32,074 nt of DNA, taken from contig WANW01000037.1 in assembly GCA_015521615.1 (NCBI GenBank), positions 1 through 32,074 of the forward strand. Reading direction: 5' to 3'. The notes under the pieces were generated by a model. That model did no database searches. It worked only from the letters and a program-made list of their open reading frames with translations, and was not told the DNA's origin. A program made the position numbers and the translations under genes. Source of the DNA: Candidatus Hydrothermarchaeota archaeon (lineage in GTDB: Archaea > Hydrothermarchaeota > Hydrothermarchaeia > Hydrothermarchaeales > BMS3B). This document shows, in pieces, positions 11,561-18,762 of the stretch; the stretch's first letter is position 1; every line of letters begins with the position of its first letter.

Positions 11561-13045
11561 CTACAGCCCCTCCTTCTGTATCGGCTTTACCCCTAAATCA
11601 TAGAGGAAGGGTATCAGCTCCTTCTCGGAGTAGCCCGTGGAGAACTCGCAGGCAAGAGCGAGATTCTTCACCAGGCCGCAGTTGGGACCTTCGGGGGTCT
11701 CGCTGGGGCAGATTCTGCCAAACTGCGTTGGATGCAGGTCTCGGGCCTCGAAGTGGGGCTGGCTCCGTGAAAGCGGTGAAACAACACGGCGAAGGTGAGA
11801 GACCACACTCAGGTAGTTCGTCCTGTCCAGCAACTGGCTTACTCCGGCCCTTCCGCCAACCCAGTTTCCTGTGGCAAGAGCGTGGCGTATTCTTTCGGTG
11901 AGAACATCCGCGCGTACGGCGGTGTGAACACTGGGCTCCTTCCCGCGCACGACTGCGCGCTCAAGCTGATATTTTATGTCTCTGGTGAGGTTGTAAAATG
12001 CTACACGGAAGAGGTCCTCCATCAGGTCTCCCGCCAGGCGAAGGCGCTTGTTGGCGTAGTGGTCCTTATCATCGGGGTCACGCTTCCCCTGCGCAAGCTC
12101 GAGAACGCGAAGCACCATTCTTCCGAGATAGTGGGCCTTTCTCAGCCTGTCCTCCGGCTCCACACCTATGTGCGGCAGAAGGTAGCGGTCTATCACCTGC
12201 TCCGCTCGCTTGAGGCGGTACTCACGCGTCTGCCCGGCGGCGACCTTCTTGCCTATGTACTCCATCGCCATGGCTTTATCCTTGATCTGCAGATGCTCCT
12301 CCAGGTTGAGCAGTATGTCGTGGGTATACGCGGGATCGTCGGAGATGGTCTCCATTATCTCCTTGTCTGTCTCCACACCCAGGGCGCGCATGAGTATTAC
12401 AAGAGGAATGCTCCCCGGCACAGAGGGGAAGTTTACACCGATTAGACCATCTCTATCGCGCTCTACAGTTACAAGCGCTCTGAAGCCGCCCCGCCTTGAG
12501 AAGACCTTCGCCACTTCTGTTATTTTGGAGTACTCCTCTCCCTTCTCCAGCATTATCTTGTTCGGGGCGAGGTCTTCAATTGTTACCAGCACGCGCTCCG
12601 AACCGTTGACTATAAAGTATCCACCGGGGTCAAGGGGATCCTCGCCCAGCGCAATAAGCTCCTCGTCACTCTTGCCGTAGAGGTTGCAAATCTTTGATTT
12701 TATCATAGTGGGAAGCATGCCTACTTTAACCCTCTCGAAATCGCTTTCTCGCTCCTCCCTGCGCAGCTTCATTTCAAGGTAAACTGGAGAGAAGTAGCTG
12801 AGGTTGCGCAGCCTTGCTTCCATGGGCGTTATCTTGTTCCTTGAGCCGTCGGCCTCTATAACCTCAGCGGTGTCTACGAAGATGTTGCCCAGCTCCACTT
12901 CAACATCAACATCTGTTTCAATAATCTTTGTCTCGTCCACTATCTCCTGCAGCCGGTTTTCTATGAAGTCATTGAAGGAGTCCACGTGCTGCCTCACAAG
13001 TTCACGCTTCATCAAAAATGACTTTAAAACTGGCTTTCTGTCCAT
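11561..13045 (-). CDS. rpoB2: DNA-directed RNA polymerase subunit B''
   Basis: N-terminal half of the second-largest polymerase subunit, 494 residues. It contains the protrusion and lobe domains, with GGYFIVNGSERVLVTIEDLAPN and the RVVSPLSRSQPHFEARDLHPTQFGRICPSETPEGPNCG region (fork; split here for length as RVVSPLSRSQPHF and FGRICPSETPEGPNCG) at the C-terminal end. It starts with ATG after a clear GGAGG site, 12 bases downstream of rpoH. Confidence 0.98.
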   Translation of the reverse strand: MDRKPVLKSFLMKRELVRQHVDSFNDFIENRLQEIVDETKIIETDVDVEVELGNIFVDTAEVIEADGSRNKITPMEARLRNLSYFSPVYLEMKLRREERESDFERVKVGMLPTMIKSKICNLYGKSDEELIALGEDPLDPGGYFIVNGSERVLVTIEDLAPNKIMLEKGEEYSKITEVAKVFSRRGGFRALVTVERDRDGLIGVNFPSVPGSIPLVILMRALGVETDKEIMETISDDPAYTHDILLNLEEHLQIKDKAMAMEYIGKKVAAGQTREYRLKRAEQVIDRYLLPHIGVEPEDRLRKAHYLGRMVLRVLELAQGKRDPDDKDHYANKRLRLAGDLMEDLFRVAFYNLTRDIKYQLERAVVRGKEPSVHTAVRADVLTERIRHALATGNWVGGRAGVSQLLDRTNYLSVVSHLRRVVSPLSRSQPHFEARDLHPTQFGRICPSETPEGPNCGLVKNLALACEFSTGYSEKELIPFLYDLGVKPIQKEGL

Positions 13046-13057
13046 ATCCTGCGCCTC

Positions 13058-13297
13058 CTATTCATTAACAACCACACGATAGTAAATGCTTTCCCCGGCA
13101 GTTTTGCTCTTCCTGGTAATCTTTATTATGTCCCCTACCTTTGCTTTAATCTTCTGCACCATTGGGTCATTCTTCAATATCTTTGGAAGCTGCCCCTTGC
13201 TTATGTTCAGCTCCTCCAGGAGCTTCTTGGCCTCCTCCTCACTCAACACCTCATGTTTTGGTACCAGCTCGTGCTTGGAAATATCTACCCTTCTCAC
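13058..13297 (-). CDS. rpoH: DNA-directed RNA polymerase subunit H
   Basis: Homologue of the C-terminal part of eukaryotic RPB5, 79 residues, usual archaeal length. It shows the expected HELVPKHEVLSEEEAKKLLEELNI start and the VGDIIKITRKSKTAGESIYYRVV end. It is the first gene of the rpo/ribosomal operon. A GTG start is chosen because GGTGAT at 13303-13308 stands 5 bases upstream. A TATA-like TAAATATTA lies near 13363-13372, about 70 bases before the start. Confidence 0.95.
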   Translation of the reverse strand: MRRVDISKHELVPKHEVLSEEEAKKLLEELNISKGQLPKILKNDPMVQKIKAKVGDIIKITRKSKTAGESIYYRVVVNE

Positions 13298-13360
13298 ACC
13301 ACATCACCTTTTTCAGCAATACCCCTCTACACCATCCATCATCCACAGCATTACCGCAGA

Positions 13361-13373
13361 TGTAATATTTACG
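13361..13373 (-). promoter_or_regulatory. Probable promoter of the rpoH-S10 operon
   Basis: On the minus strand CGTAAATATTAC reads as a TATA-like box 65-75 bases upstream of the rpoH GTG codon. It directly adjoins the partial tRNA-Lys 3'-end copy, so promoter and repeat share bases. No better box is visible between the tRNA genes and rpoH. Confidence 0.4.
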
Positions 13374-13472
13374 GGCCCGACCAGATTCGCAACGCAACCG
13401 CAGCCGGTTGCATCCACATACTGCGGTATTTCCCTCCGGTCAATACCGCTATCAGCCTTTATGCATCTTGGG
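13368..13472 (-). repeat. Partial copy of tRNA-Lys 3' end plus two hairpins
   Basis: The 14 bases tttacgggcccgac at 13368-13381 recur exactly at 13473-13486, where they are the 3' end of tRNA-Lys plus flank; over 20 bases the two copies agree at 18. Between them lie a perfect 8-bp inverted repeat (gcggtatt 13423-13430 with aataccgc 13442-13449) and a 7-bp one (gcaaccg 13394-13400 with cggttgc 13405-13411, 4-base loop). This could be the remnant of an element integrated at the tRNA 3' end, a decayed tRNA duplication, or a structured RNA. Confidence 0.5.
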
Positions 13473-13476
13473 TTTA

Positions 13477-13551
13477 CGGGCCCGACGGGATTTGAACCCG
13501 CGACTCTCGGCTTAAAAGGCCGATGCTCTAACCAGACTGAGCTACGGGCCC
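13477..13551 (-). tRNA. tRNA-Lys (anticodon UUU)
   Basis: A 75-base cloverleaf on the minus strand. The acceptor stem GGGCCCG pairs with CGGGCCC, the discriminator is G, the D arm is GCTC...GAGC, the anticodon loop is CTTTTAA with anticodon TTT, and the T arm is GCGGG-TTCAAAT-CCCGT. CCA is not encoded. It has no intron. It follows tRNA-Asp by about 100 bases and is probably processed from the same transcript. Confidence 0.96.
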
Positions 13552-13649
13552 TCTCACCTCTACCCGAAACATTACCAATAGAAAAATCGCTGTTCCGTGT
13601 AAATCTTCCCTCGCTCATTTCATGCTACCTCATTTTTGGAAGGGGGAAA

Positions 13650-13724
13650 CGCCCTGGTCGGGATTTGAACCCGAGTCCCAGGAGTGACAGTCCTGGATGA
13701 TGGGCCGAGCTACACCACCAGGGC
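13650..13724 (-). tRNA. tRNA-Asp (anticodon GUC)
   Basis: A 75-base cloverleaf on the minus strand. The acceptor GCCCTGG pairs with CCAGGGC, the discriminator is G, the anticodon stem CAGGA/TCCTG encloses CTGTCAC (anticodon GTC), and the T arm is CTCGGGTTCAAATCCCGA. CCA is not encoded and there is no intron. It sits about 60 bases downstream of the 5S gene, consistent with a joint 5S-tRNA transcript. Confidence 0.96.
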
Positions 13725-13783
13725 ATGATGATGCTACCTTCACTTCCACTCCTGCTGCACTGTCAAAAGGGTGAGGATGAGTG

Positions 13784-13905
13784 GGCTGGCGGCGTCCCCG
13801 GCTTCCCGAGGGCTCTCGCACCTCAGTACCACCGGGATCGCTGGAGGACTTTACTTCCGTGTTCGGATGGGAACGGGTGTGGCCCCTCCGCTGTGGCCGC
13901 CATAC
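13784..13905 (-). rRNA. 5S ribosomal RNA
   Basis: About 122 bases on the minus strand. The conserved core CCGTTCCCATCCGAACACGG is present, along with GTACTGAGGTGCGAGAGCCC and GGAAGCC. The ends pair as stem I, TGGCGGC near 13896-13902 with GCCGCCA near 13787-13793. No 16S or 23S gene lies within the window on either side, so this 5S is unlinked or far from the other rRNAs. Ends are approximate to a few bases. Confidence 0.93.
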
Positions 13906-13910
13906 CCTGT

Positions 13911-13950
13911 GCGATTGCTGTGCAATCGCCTCCGTGATATTTAAATTTTG
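13911..13950 (-). promoter_or_regulatory. 5S rRNA promoter and inverted repeat
   Basis: On the minus strand AAAATTTAAATATC (13937-13950) is a strong BRE/TATA-like element about 35 bases upstream of the 5S 5' end. Between it and the gene is a perfect inverted repeat, gcgattgc-tgt-gcaatcgc at 13911-13929. The expected transcription start falls in or near this repeat, so it may be an operator or part of a short processed leader. Confidence 0.6.
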
Positions 13951-14023
13951 CGCTGACAAAATTTCCGATTATCCTTTACACGGGATAACCTATGTAAATA
14001 TTATGGTAATGCATCCATGCGCA

Positions 14024-14572
14024 TCACAGTATGAACACCGCCGCCGCCACGACGGTTGTCCACTTTCCGTCCTGAGCCACCACGGCGCTCTGGGTGACGT
14101 TGAAGGTCTTGACTATCTTACCGCTCATCATAAATATATCCTTCCGCTCGTCGTAATCGCGGTCAGGATCGAAGTCTATCCCGAGAGTCGTAGCCAGCAT
14201 CGTTGCAGCTAGGTCCTCGGCGTATTCGCCCGCCTCCTTTTCGCTCTGACCGAAGCTGTGATGCTCGCTCAGATAGCCGTACACATTCCTGTCCTTTGGC
14301 ACTGCACAGCCCACAGAGGCGGAAATCAAGCGATGGGGCTCATTGCTTGCGTTCTCGCTAAGGACGCAGAAGACCACTTCACCAGGACTCAGCTCTTTAA
14401 GCCCTTCCTCCCTGGACACAATCTCACAGTGAGGGGGAAGTATACTGGAGACGCGAACTAAATTGAACTTCTCTATGCCTGCATCGCGAAGAGCCATTTC
14501 AAATGATGAGAGCCGCTCCCTATGCCTGCCCACACCTCTGGTGAAAAACACCTTACGGGGAATCATTCTCAT
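14024..14572 (-). CDS. pdaD: Pyruvoyl-dependent arginine decarboxylase
   Basis: Converts arginine to agmatine, the first step of archaeal polyamine synthesis and of agmatidine formation on tRNA-Ile. It has 182 residues, near the family length of about 160-190. The self-cleavage site that generates the pyruvoyl cofactor is visible as VSSILPP, with Ser42-Ser43 the predicted break. The downstream [13 protein letters not shown] and [24 protein letters not shown] segments are typical of the family. A TATA-like ATTTTAAATC lies about 35 bases upstream and there is almost no leader. It appears to be a single-gene unit. Confidence 0.93.
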   Translation of the reverse strand: MRMIPRKVFFTRGVGRHRERLSSFEMALRDAGIEKFNLVRVSSILPPHCEIVSREEGLKELSPGEVVFCVLSENASNEPHRLISASVGCAVPKDRNVYGYLSEHHSFGQSEKEAGEYAEDLAATMLATTLGIDFDPDRDYDERKDIFMMSGKIVKTFNVTQSAVVAQDGKWTTVVAAAVFIL

Positions 14573-14618
14573 GCGGCATTGGCGAATTTTCTAACATGTG
14601 CAGAGATTTAAAATAAAA

Positions 14619-15044
14619 TCAGGGCACGGAATAGCCTGCGCGCTTCCAGGCCATCAGCCCACCCTCCAGATAGTAAACATTAGTGTAGCCGAGCTCGTAC
14701 AGTGCCTTAATTGCCGGAAAGCTCATGGGCCCGGTTCTGCAGTACACCACTATCTTTGTCGATTTGTCCTTTGGTAGCCTGTCCGCATATCGCTTTATCT
14801 GGTTGTAAGGTATAAAGGCGTCTGTCCCGGCAATGTGGGTCTGCTCGGGTATGTGGACATCCATTAGAAAAATATCCTCGCCTCTCGCAAGCATTGCGTG
14901 TAGCTCCTGCGGAGTTATTCCCCTGTACTCTACCTTCACCACCTGGGGTGCCTGCGTCGCCTGTTGAGTACCTGCCTCCCTCTGGGCGCAGCCCGCGAAG
15001 AGCAGAAGAGCCGCCAGCAGAATTGCAACTCCTATTCTGTTCAT
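14619..15044 (-). CDS. Rhodanese-domain lipoprotein
   Basis: A 141-residue exported protein with one rhodanese domain. Residues 1-19 form a signal peptide ending in a lipobox LLFAGC, so Cys19 should be lipidated and the domain faces outside the membrane. The active loop is CRTGPMS with the catalytic Cys at 102, and the usual C-terminal LGYTNVYYLEGGLMAWKRAGY is intact. Substrate is unknown; surface rhodaneses are generally linked to sulfur transfer or redox defence. It begins 9 bases after the VUT transporter, with TGTGATG overlapping the transporter stop, so the two form an operon. Confidence 0.88.
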   Translation of the reverse strand: MNRIGVAILLAALLLFAGCAQREAGTQQATQAPQVVKVEYRGITPQELHAMLARGEDIFLMDVHIPEQTHIAGTDAFIPYNQIKRYADRLPKDKSTKIVVYCRTGPMSFPAIKALYELGYTNVYYLEGGLMAWKRAGYSVP

Positions 15045-15053
15045 ATCTGTGCA

Positions 15054-15749
15054 TCACATTTTAACATCATAGGAATATTTAGAAGTCCTCCCGTATATCT
15101 CTCTGCTCAGGTACATGAAGGGGGTGTCCAGAAGGGCTATCGCGAGCTTGATCACATACTGCCCCATAATCATCGGCGTAATCGGGAATACTCCATAGAA
15201 GGCGATTGTTATGAAGAGCGATGTGTCTATAAACTGCGACACCATGGTGGAGGCGTTGTTTCTGAGCCACAGGTACTTGCCACCCGTAAGCTGCTTCCAG
15301 AAGTGAAATGCAATGACGTCGAAGTGCTGCGAGACTAAATAAGCAAGCATTGAGGCCAGGACTATTCGTGGCACAAGGGAGAAAAGTGTCTCGAAGGCCT
15401 CCTGATTCTGCCAGAAGGGAGCGGGGGGCAGGCGCACAGCAACAGCGATTACCGCCACCAATATAAGATTCGCATAGAAGCCCGCCCACACGGCACGGTG
15501 TGCCTCGCGCTTTGAGTAGAACTCCGAGAGCATGTCTGTTAGAAGGAAGGTTACAGAGTATGCCACAACCGCCGCAGGTACAGCGAAGCCAGCAATGGTG
15601 GTTATCTTAACCGCAGTCACATTTGCGATGACCACGAGTGAGGCAAAGGTTGCAACGAGAAAGTCGCTGCTTCGGGTGCGCTTTGCTATGTAGCTTGCCA
15701 CTACGCAGAAGGATAGGATGAGCAGAGCCCAGGCTGCAAAGACGAGCAT
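15054..15749 (-). CDS. VUT-family (YhhQ/DUF165) transporter
   Basis: Six or so membrane helices, about 231 residues from the chosen start. The sequence matches the vitamin uptake transporter/YhhQ family. Diagnostic parts are LLTDMLSEFYSKREAHRAVWAGF (abbreviated: LLTDMLSEFYSKREA) and VSQFIDTSLFITIAFYG. Members import 7-cyano-7-deazaguanine or related queuosine precursors; in Archaea the likely purpose is archaeosine synthesis. A GTG at 15788 gives a longer frame, but AAAAATTATATC at about 15771-15783 is a TATA box. That would put the transcription start near ATG 15749, making the shorter, leaderless start more likely. Confidence 0.85.
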   Translation of the reverse strand: MLVFAAWALLILSFCVVASYIAKRTRSSDFLVATFASLVVIANVTAVKITTIAGFAVPAAVVAYSVTFLLTDMLSEFYSKREAHRAVWAGFYANLILVAVIAVAVRLPPAPFWQNQEAFETLFSLVPRIVLASMLAYLVSQHFDVIAFHFWKQLTGGKYLWLRNNASTMVSQFIDTSLFITIAFYGVFPITPMIMGQYVIKLAIALLDTPFMYLSREIYGRTSKYSYDVKM

Positions 15750-15770
15750 AGGAATAGTCTTGCAGAGGGA

Positions 15771-15783
15771 GATATAATTTTTT
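15771..15783 (-). promoter_or_regulatory. TATA box of the VUT transporter-rhodanese operon
   Basis: On the minus strand AAAAATTATATC lies about 25-30 bases upstream of the ATG at 15749, the spacing expected for a leaderless archaeal transcript. This is the main reason for preferring the ATG over the upstream GTG at 15788. Confidence 0.5.
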
Positions 15784-15824
15784 TGCACCCTATATGAGAG
15801 CTCATCATAATTCTGCTAAAAATA

Positions 15825-15834
15825 GAACATGTTC
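15825..15834. promoter_or_regulatory. Palindromic operator GAACATGTTC, copy 1
   Basis: A perfect 10-bp palindrome in the divergent gap between the VUT transporter and the ferredoxin. It ends 40 bases before the ferredoxin ATG and about 11 bases before the ferredoxin TATA-like box ATTAAA (15846-15851). The same sequence recurs at 18712 and 28181. Its place just upstream of the TATA/BRE suits an activator or a regulator acting at the promoter edge. Confidence 0.65.
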
Positions 15835-15850
15835 GGGAAAATGGGATTAA

Positions 15851-16060
<210 letters not shown>

Positions 16061-16065
16061 AAAGC

Positions 16066-16344
16066 GTGTATAAAATGAAAAAGAAATTTTCGTGGTCGCT
16101 GGATTTAGAAGATGAGGAGTATGCGGGAGATGTAAACAGCCTGCTTGAAGCTGCTAAGCTCGCTGTTGAGAGCACCTCACCAGGATATTACGTCAACCTC
16201 GTAACACCGGCAAGCCTCGGAAGGCCGGATTTTCTAATAGAAGAGCTCGGGAGGGAATATGGGAGAAAGATAAAGGCGGAGTACGTCGACCAGTGCGGAT
16301 GCGGCGGATATGTTACAAGGGTAACTGTTATTGAGGATATTTAG
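16066..16344 (+). CDS. CGCGG-family small protein, candidate RiPP precursor
   Basis: A 92-residue protein with a charged N-terminal half, a central GYYVNLVTPASLGRPD segment and a C-terminal QCGCGGYVTRV motif (Cys77, Cys79). I recognise this from memory as the CGCGG family, known mainly from haloarchaea and annotated there as putatively modified by a radical SAM enzyme. No precursor processing or modification can be shown here. The GTG at 16066 follows the ferredoxin stop by 5 bases; ATG 16075 is an alternative start. It is co-oriented with the ferredoxin, and its last 17 bases overlap the convergent lipoprotein gene. Confidence 0.7.
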   Translation: MYKMKKKFSWSLDLEDEEYAGDVNSLLEAAKLAVESTSPGYYVNLVTPASLGRPDFLIEELGREYGRKIKAEYVDQCGCGGYVTRVTVIEDI

Positions 16345-16777
16345 TACCTACACTGAATCTCAGCTTTCCTTTGTAAATCTCTGTTATCCCGCAGCAGTCC
16401 TGAAAGGCGGTTGCGAACTCTGGTGGCATGCCCTGGGTTACTAGGAGCTTAAGTGTGTATTTTCCTTCCCTGAGGGACAGGCTCCTCTCGTAGGGTGCAC
16501 CCTTCATAGCATGGAATGACTCCACAAATACTCTCCTCCCGGTGACGTCGGTTATCTCCACCTCGTATGTCAGATGAGCAGGGTTGGCTGCAAGGGTAAC
16601 GTCCACCACCTCAATCCTGAGGCTGAAGGGCTCGTCAGCCACCGGCTCCAGGGGCGAGGAGGCCACCAGCAGCAGGTATTCCCTGCCGTTGATATTTACA
16701 CTCTTCTCCAGGGGCAGGCTATCTCCAGCACAACCCACAAGCAGAGCGGAGAATACCAAAAGCAGGTAGCGCTTCAT
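16328..16777 (-). CDS. Uncharacterised lipoprotein paired with SCO1
   Basis: 149 residues with a signal peptide and lipobox LLVGC (lipid Cys16). The rest looks like an all-beta, immunoglobulin-like secreted domain, with alternating strands such as FSLRIEVVDVTL, LTYEVEITDVTG and GKYTLKLLVTQG. A DCCGITEIYKG motif near the C-terminus has adjacent cysteines. It begins 2 bases after the SCO1 stop, so the two are co-transcribed. A role in extracytoplasmic copper or cofactor delivery is inferred only from that pairing. No family is recognised. Confidence 0.8.
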   Translation of the reverse strand: MKRYLLLVFSALLVGCAGDSLPLEKSVNINGREYLLLVASSPLEPVADEPFSLRIEVVDVTLAANPAHLTYEVEITDVTGRRVFVESFHAMKGAPYERSLSLREGKYTLKLLVTQGMPPEFATAFQDCCGITEIYKGKLRFSVGTKYPQ

Positions 16778-16779
16778 AA

Positions 16780-17364
16780 CTACTCTCTCATGAGCAGCTT
16801 CACATCATGTGCAAGATTCTTTGGGTCCCAGGTTATGCCTGGATAAACCAGCCTAAGGTTGCCCTCCTTGTCCACGATTATGGCGGTGGCGGTGTGGTCC
16901 ACCAAGTAGTTCCCGTAGTCGTCCCGCCAGCTCACATTCACATATATATTATAATCCTTCCACACCTTCTCAAGCTCTGCACGCTCGCCGGTAAGGTACT
17001 GCCACCTGTGCAGTAAGCCCCGCTTCTCCGAATACTCCCTCACTCTCTCCACCGTGTCCCTCTCGGGGTCCACGCTCACCGCCACGAAGACCACATCCCT
17101 GCCCACACTGTCTCCAAGCTCGTCCATTGCACGAATAAAATTCTGGGTGATAGCCGGACAAACAGTGGGACAGCTGGTGTACAGGAAGCTGATGACCACC
17201 ACTCTGCCGCGGAAGTCGCTGAGGCTGACCCTCTCACCAAACTGATTTGTGAGTGTAAAATCGGGCGCAGGCTTGGCCGGCGAGAGGGGCACGCCTTTAA
17301 AGCCCTGCTGCTGGGCGCAGCCAGCGATGAGAATAAGTATGGCTAAAATTGGATACACTCTCAT
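16780..17364 (-). CDS. SCO1/SenC-family copper chaperone lipoprotein
   Basis: 194 residues; signal peptide with lipobox LLIAGC-like end (lipid Cys16) followed by a thioredoxin fold. The copper-binding CxxxC is TSCPTVCP (Cys64, Cys68) and the third ligand is His156 in VDHTATAI. SCO proteins deliver copper to, or reduce, the CuA centre of subunit II of heme-copper oxidases; a CuA subunit II is encoded at 23945-24472. A TATA-like TTTTTAATT about 25 bases upstream of the ATG suggests a leaderless start. Confidence 0.93.
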   Translation of the reverse strand: MRVYPILAILILIAGCAQQQGFKGVPLSPAKPAPDFTLTNQFGERVSLSDFRGRVVVISFLYTSCPTVCPAITQNFIRAMDELGDSVGRDVVFVAVSVDPERDTVERVREYSEKRGLLHRWQYLTGERAELEKVWKDYNIYVNVSWRDDYGNYLVDHTATAIIVDKEGNLRLVYPGITWDPKNLAHDVKLLMRE

Positions 17365-17423
17365 AGATTATGCTATTACTCCTGAAATTAAAAACTTTTT
17401 GGTACAATCATCGAATTATGTAC

Positions 17424-17885
17424 TTAAATGTCATAAATGGCACCAAAAATGATAATCACTCCTGAAAGCGCAGCGATGGCAAATCCGTACTGCATTCCCC
17501 ATCCAAGCGGTGCTCCATATATGCTGGGCGTAAGACAGAGCACAGAACCAGCGACCCTGAGGTAGACAAAGGCATAGGTGAGCAGGTTTAGCACAGAGAG
17601 CAGAAGCAGGCCTGCCACAAAGGCCACAACCTTGCTGCGGACAAAGCTCCTGAAAACCCCCACACCTCCGCTGATTACAACAAAGGCAATAGAGAGAATC
17701 ACCAGACTTGAGAAGCCTTCAGTCAGTTCAATTATCCCCTCTGCTGCGCCACCCAGAGCCAGCCTGAGCATGAATATGGGTGATATCCCGATATCAGGCC
17801 CGAGACCGGAGATCCGCCACCAGGGCAGAAAGAGCGACGCCCAGGCGAGGACTCCGGCAACTGTGCTAAAGCGAAGCTTTATCAT
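17424..17885 (-). CDS. Four-helix membrane protein of unknown function
   Basis: About 153 residues with four hydrophobic helices: near the N-terminus (VAGVLAWASLFLPWW), LVILSIAFVVISGGVGVF, VVAFVAGLLLLSVLNLL and FAIAALSGVIIIFGA. The ATG at 17885 overlaps the stop of the winged-helix gene as ATGA, and GGGAG lies just upstream, so this start is preferred to the GTG at 17897. It is the last gene of a three-gene unit with a transcriptional regulator between two membrane proteins. No family is recognised. Confidence 0.75.
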   Translation of the reverse strand: MIKLRFSTVAGVLAWASLFLPWWRISGLGPDIGISPIFMLRLALGGAAEGIIELTEGFSSLVILSIAFVVISGGVGVFRSFVRSKVVAFVAGLLLLSVLNLLTYAFVYLRVAGSVLCLTPSIYGAPLGWGMQYGFAIAALSGVIIIFGAIYDI

Positions 17886-18367
17886 TGCGGCTCCCACAGC
17901 GAAATAAAGGCATCCACCATCTCATCGAGGAGGCTGGCCCTGTGGGTGCTCAGCGTCCTGCGCAGCCCATCTCTGTCAACAAGCGCATAGGTTCCGTACC
18001 TTTCCTCCACCACACCATGCTCCACAAGCCTCTTCATGTGCCAGGTAACAGTTGAGGGCGATAGGCTGAGTGCCCTGACTATGTCGCTGTGTCTTGCTTC
18101 CGGGTGGGCGAGGAGGTATATAAGGATCCTCCTTACGGTTTTAAGACGCAGTAGCCCGAGCAGCTTTTTCTCATCGCTGCGCATACCCCGGGGATAGTAT
18201 CTCAGCGTCCTGCCGTGCTTCTCGGATTCTATAACACCTCTCCTCTCCAGTACGCTGAGGTTGTACCTCAGGCTTCCATTGCCCAGTCTTGTCCTGCGCT
18301 GAATTTCTCTGAAGTGCAGCCCCGGGAAGCTTATGATTACCTCGTAGATTCTCCTCCTGGTTTCCAT
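17882..18367 (-). CDS. Transcriptional regulator with two winged-helix domains
   Basis: 161 residues with two winged helix-turn-helix domains in tandem. The first covers residues 1-60 (LHFREIQRRTRLGNGSLRYN with LERRGVIES). The second covers about 75-140 (ARHSDIVRALSLSPSTVTWH with LVEHGVVEERYGTYAL). Such double-winged-helix proteins are common in Euryarchaeota. It starts directly after the stop of the upstream membrane protein (TAA|ATG). Target genes are unknown; the neighbouring membrane proteins may form a sensor with it. Confidence 0.87.
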   Translation of the reverse strand: METRRRIYEVIISFPGLHFREIQRRTRLGNGSLRYNLSVLERRGVIESEKHGRTLRYYPRGMRSDEKKLLGLLRLKTVRRILIYLLAHPEARHSDIVRALSLSPSTVTWHMKRLVEHGVVEERYGTYALVDRDGLRRTLSTHRASLLDEMVDAFISLWEPQ

Positions 18368-18658
18368 TTAGACCACCCTGTCCGGGAACACCCCGAGGAA
18401 GAACAGCAGCAGTATTAGCAGGCTGAGCGCATGTGACAGCGGGGCTTCGATAAACGGAAGTACGTTGTCGGCATTGCGGCCAAGTACAACCTCGGCGAAG
18501 ATTATGAACTCCCTGGCAGCAAAAAGGAGAAAGGCAAGGCACACAAAGAAAAGCTGCCGCCTCCTCACTCTTTTAAAGGCGAGAATGGATAGCAATGCCA
18601 GAAAGGTGGCAAGGCTGATTATAAGAATATGAACCAGACTGTGGGCACCCATCTCCAT
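18368..18658 (-). CDS. Small three-helix membrane protein
   Basis: 96 residues with three predicted membrane helices (LVHILIISLATFLALLSILAF, shortened: ILIISLATFLALLSILAF; FFVCLAFLLFAAREFIIFA; ALSLLILLLFFLGVF). It leads a three-gene unit with the double winged-helix regulator and a four-helix protein, which suggests a membrane-linked sensory role, but nothing in the sequence proves it. An AAGGTGG site stands 9 bases before the ATG. Confidence 0.75.
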   Translation of the reverse strand: MEMGAHSLVHILIISLATFLALLSILAFKRVRRRQLFFVCLAFLLFAAREFIIFAEVVLGRNADNVLPFIEAPLSHALSLLILLLFFLGVFPDRVV

Positions 18659-18710
18659 TTCAAATCCACCTTAATGAAGAATACGGCGGCGAACTTAATC
18701 CCCTTTCTCT

Positions 18711-18745
18711 CGAACATGTTCGCAAAAAGATATTACACTTATAAG
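18711..18745 (+). promoter_or_regulatory. Palindromic operator copy 2 and promoter of the cytochrome b operon
   Basis: CGAACATGTTCG at 18711-18722 is a perfect 12-bp palindrome containing GAACATGTTC at 18712-18721. It ends 41 bases before the ATG at 18763, almost the same distance as at the ferredoxin. An A/T box (GATATTACACTTATAAG, 18729-18745) lies between it and the start, and no ribosome binding site is seen, so the transcript is probably leaderless. Confidence 0.65.
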
Positions 18746-18762
18746 GGGAATATTTGCTTTCA

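Noticed and set aside
13313-13618. 101-codon frame across tRNA-Lys
   Set aside because: It reads straight through a complete tRNA gene, and part of its sequence is merely the translation of the tRNA; such frames are a common annotation artefact.
13630-13959. 109-codon frame across tRNA-Asp and 5S rRNA
   Set aside because: It overlaps two certain RNA genes on the same strand and has no binding site or known domain.
18754-18762. TTG start for the cytochrome b fusion
   Set aside because: It adds three residues without a binding site, while the ATG at 18763 gives a better fit to the promoter spacing.
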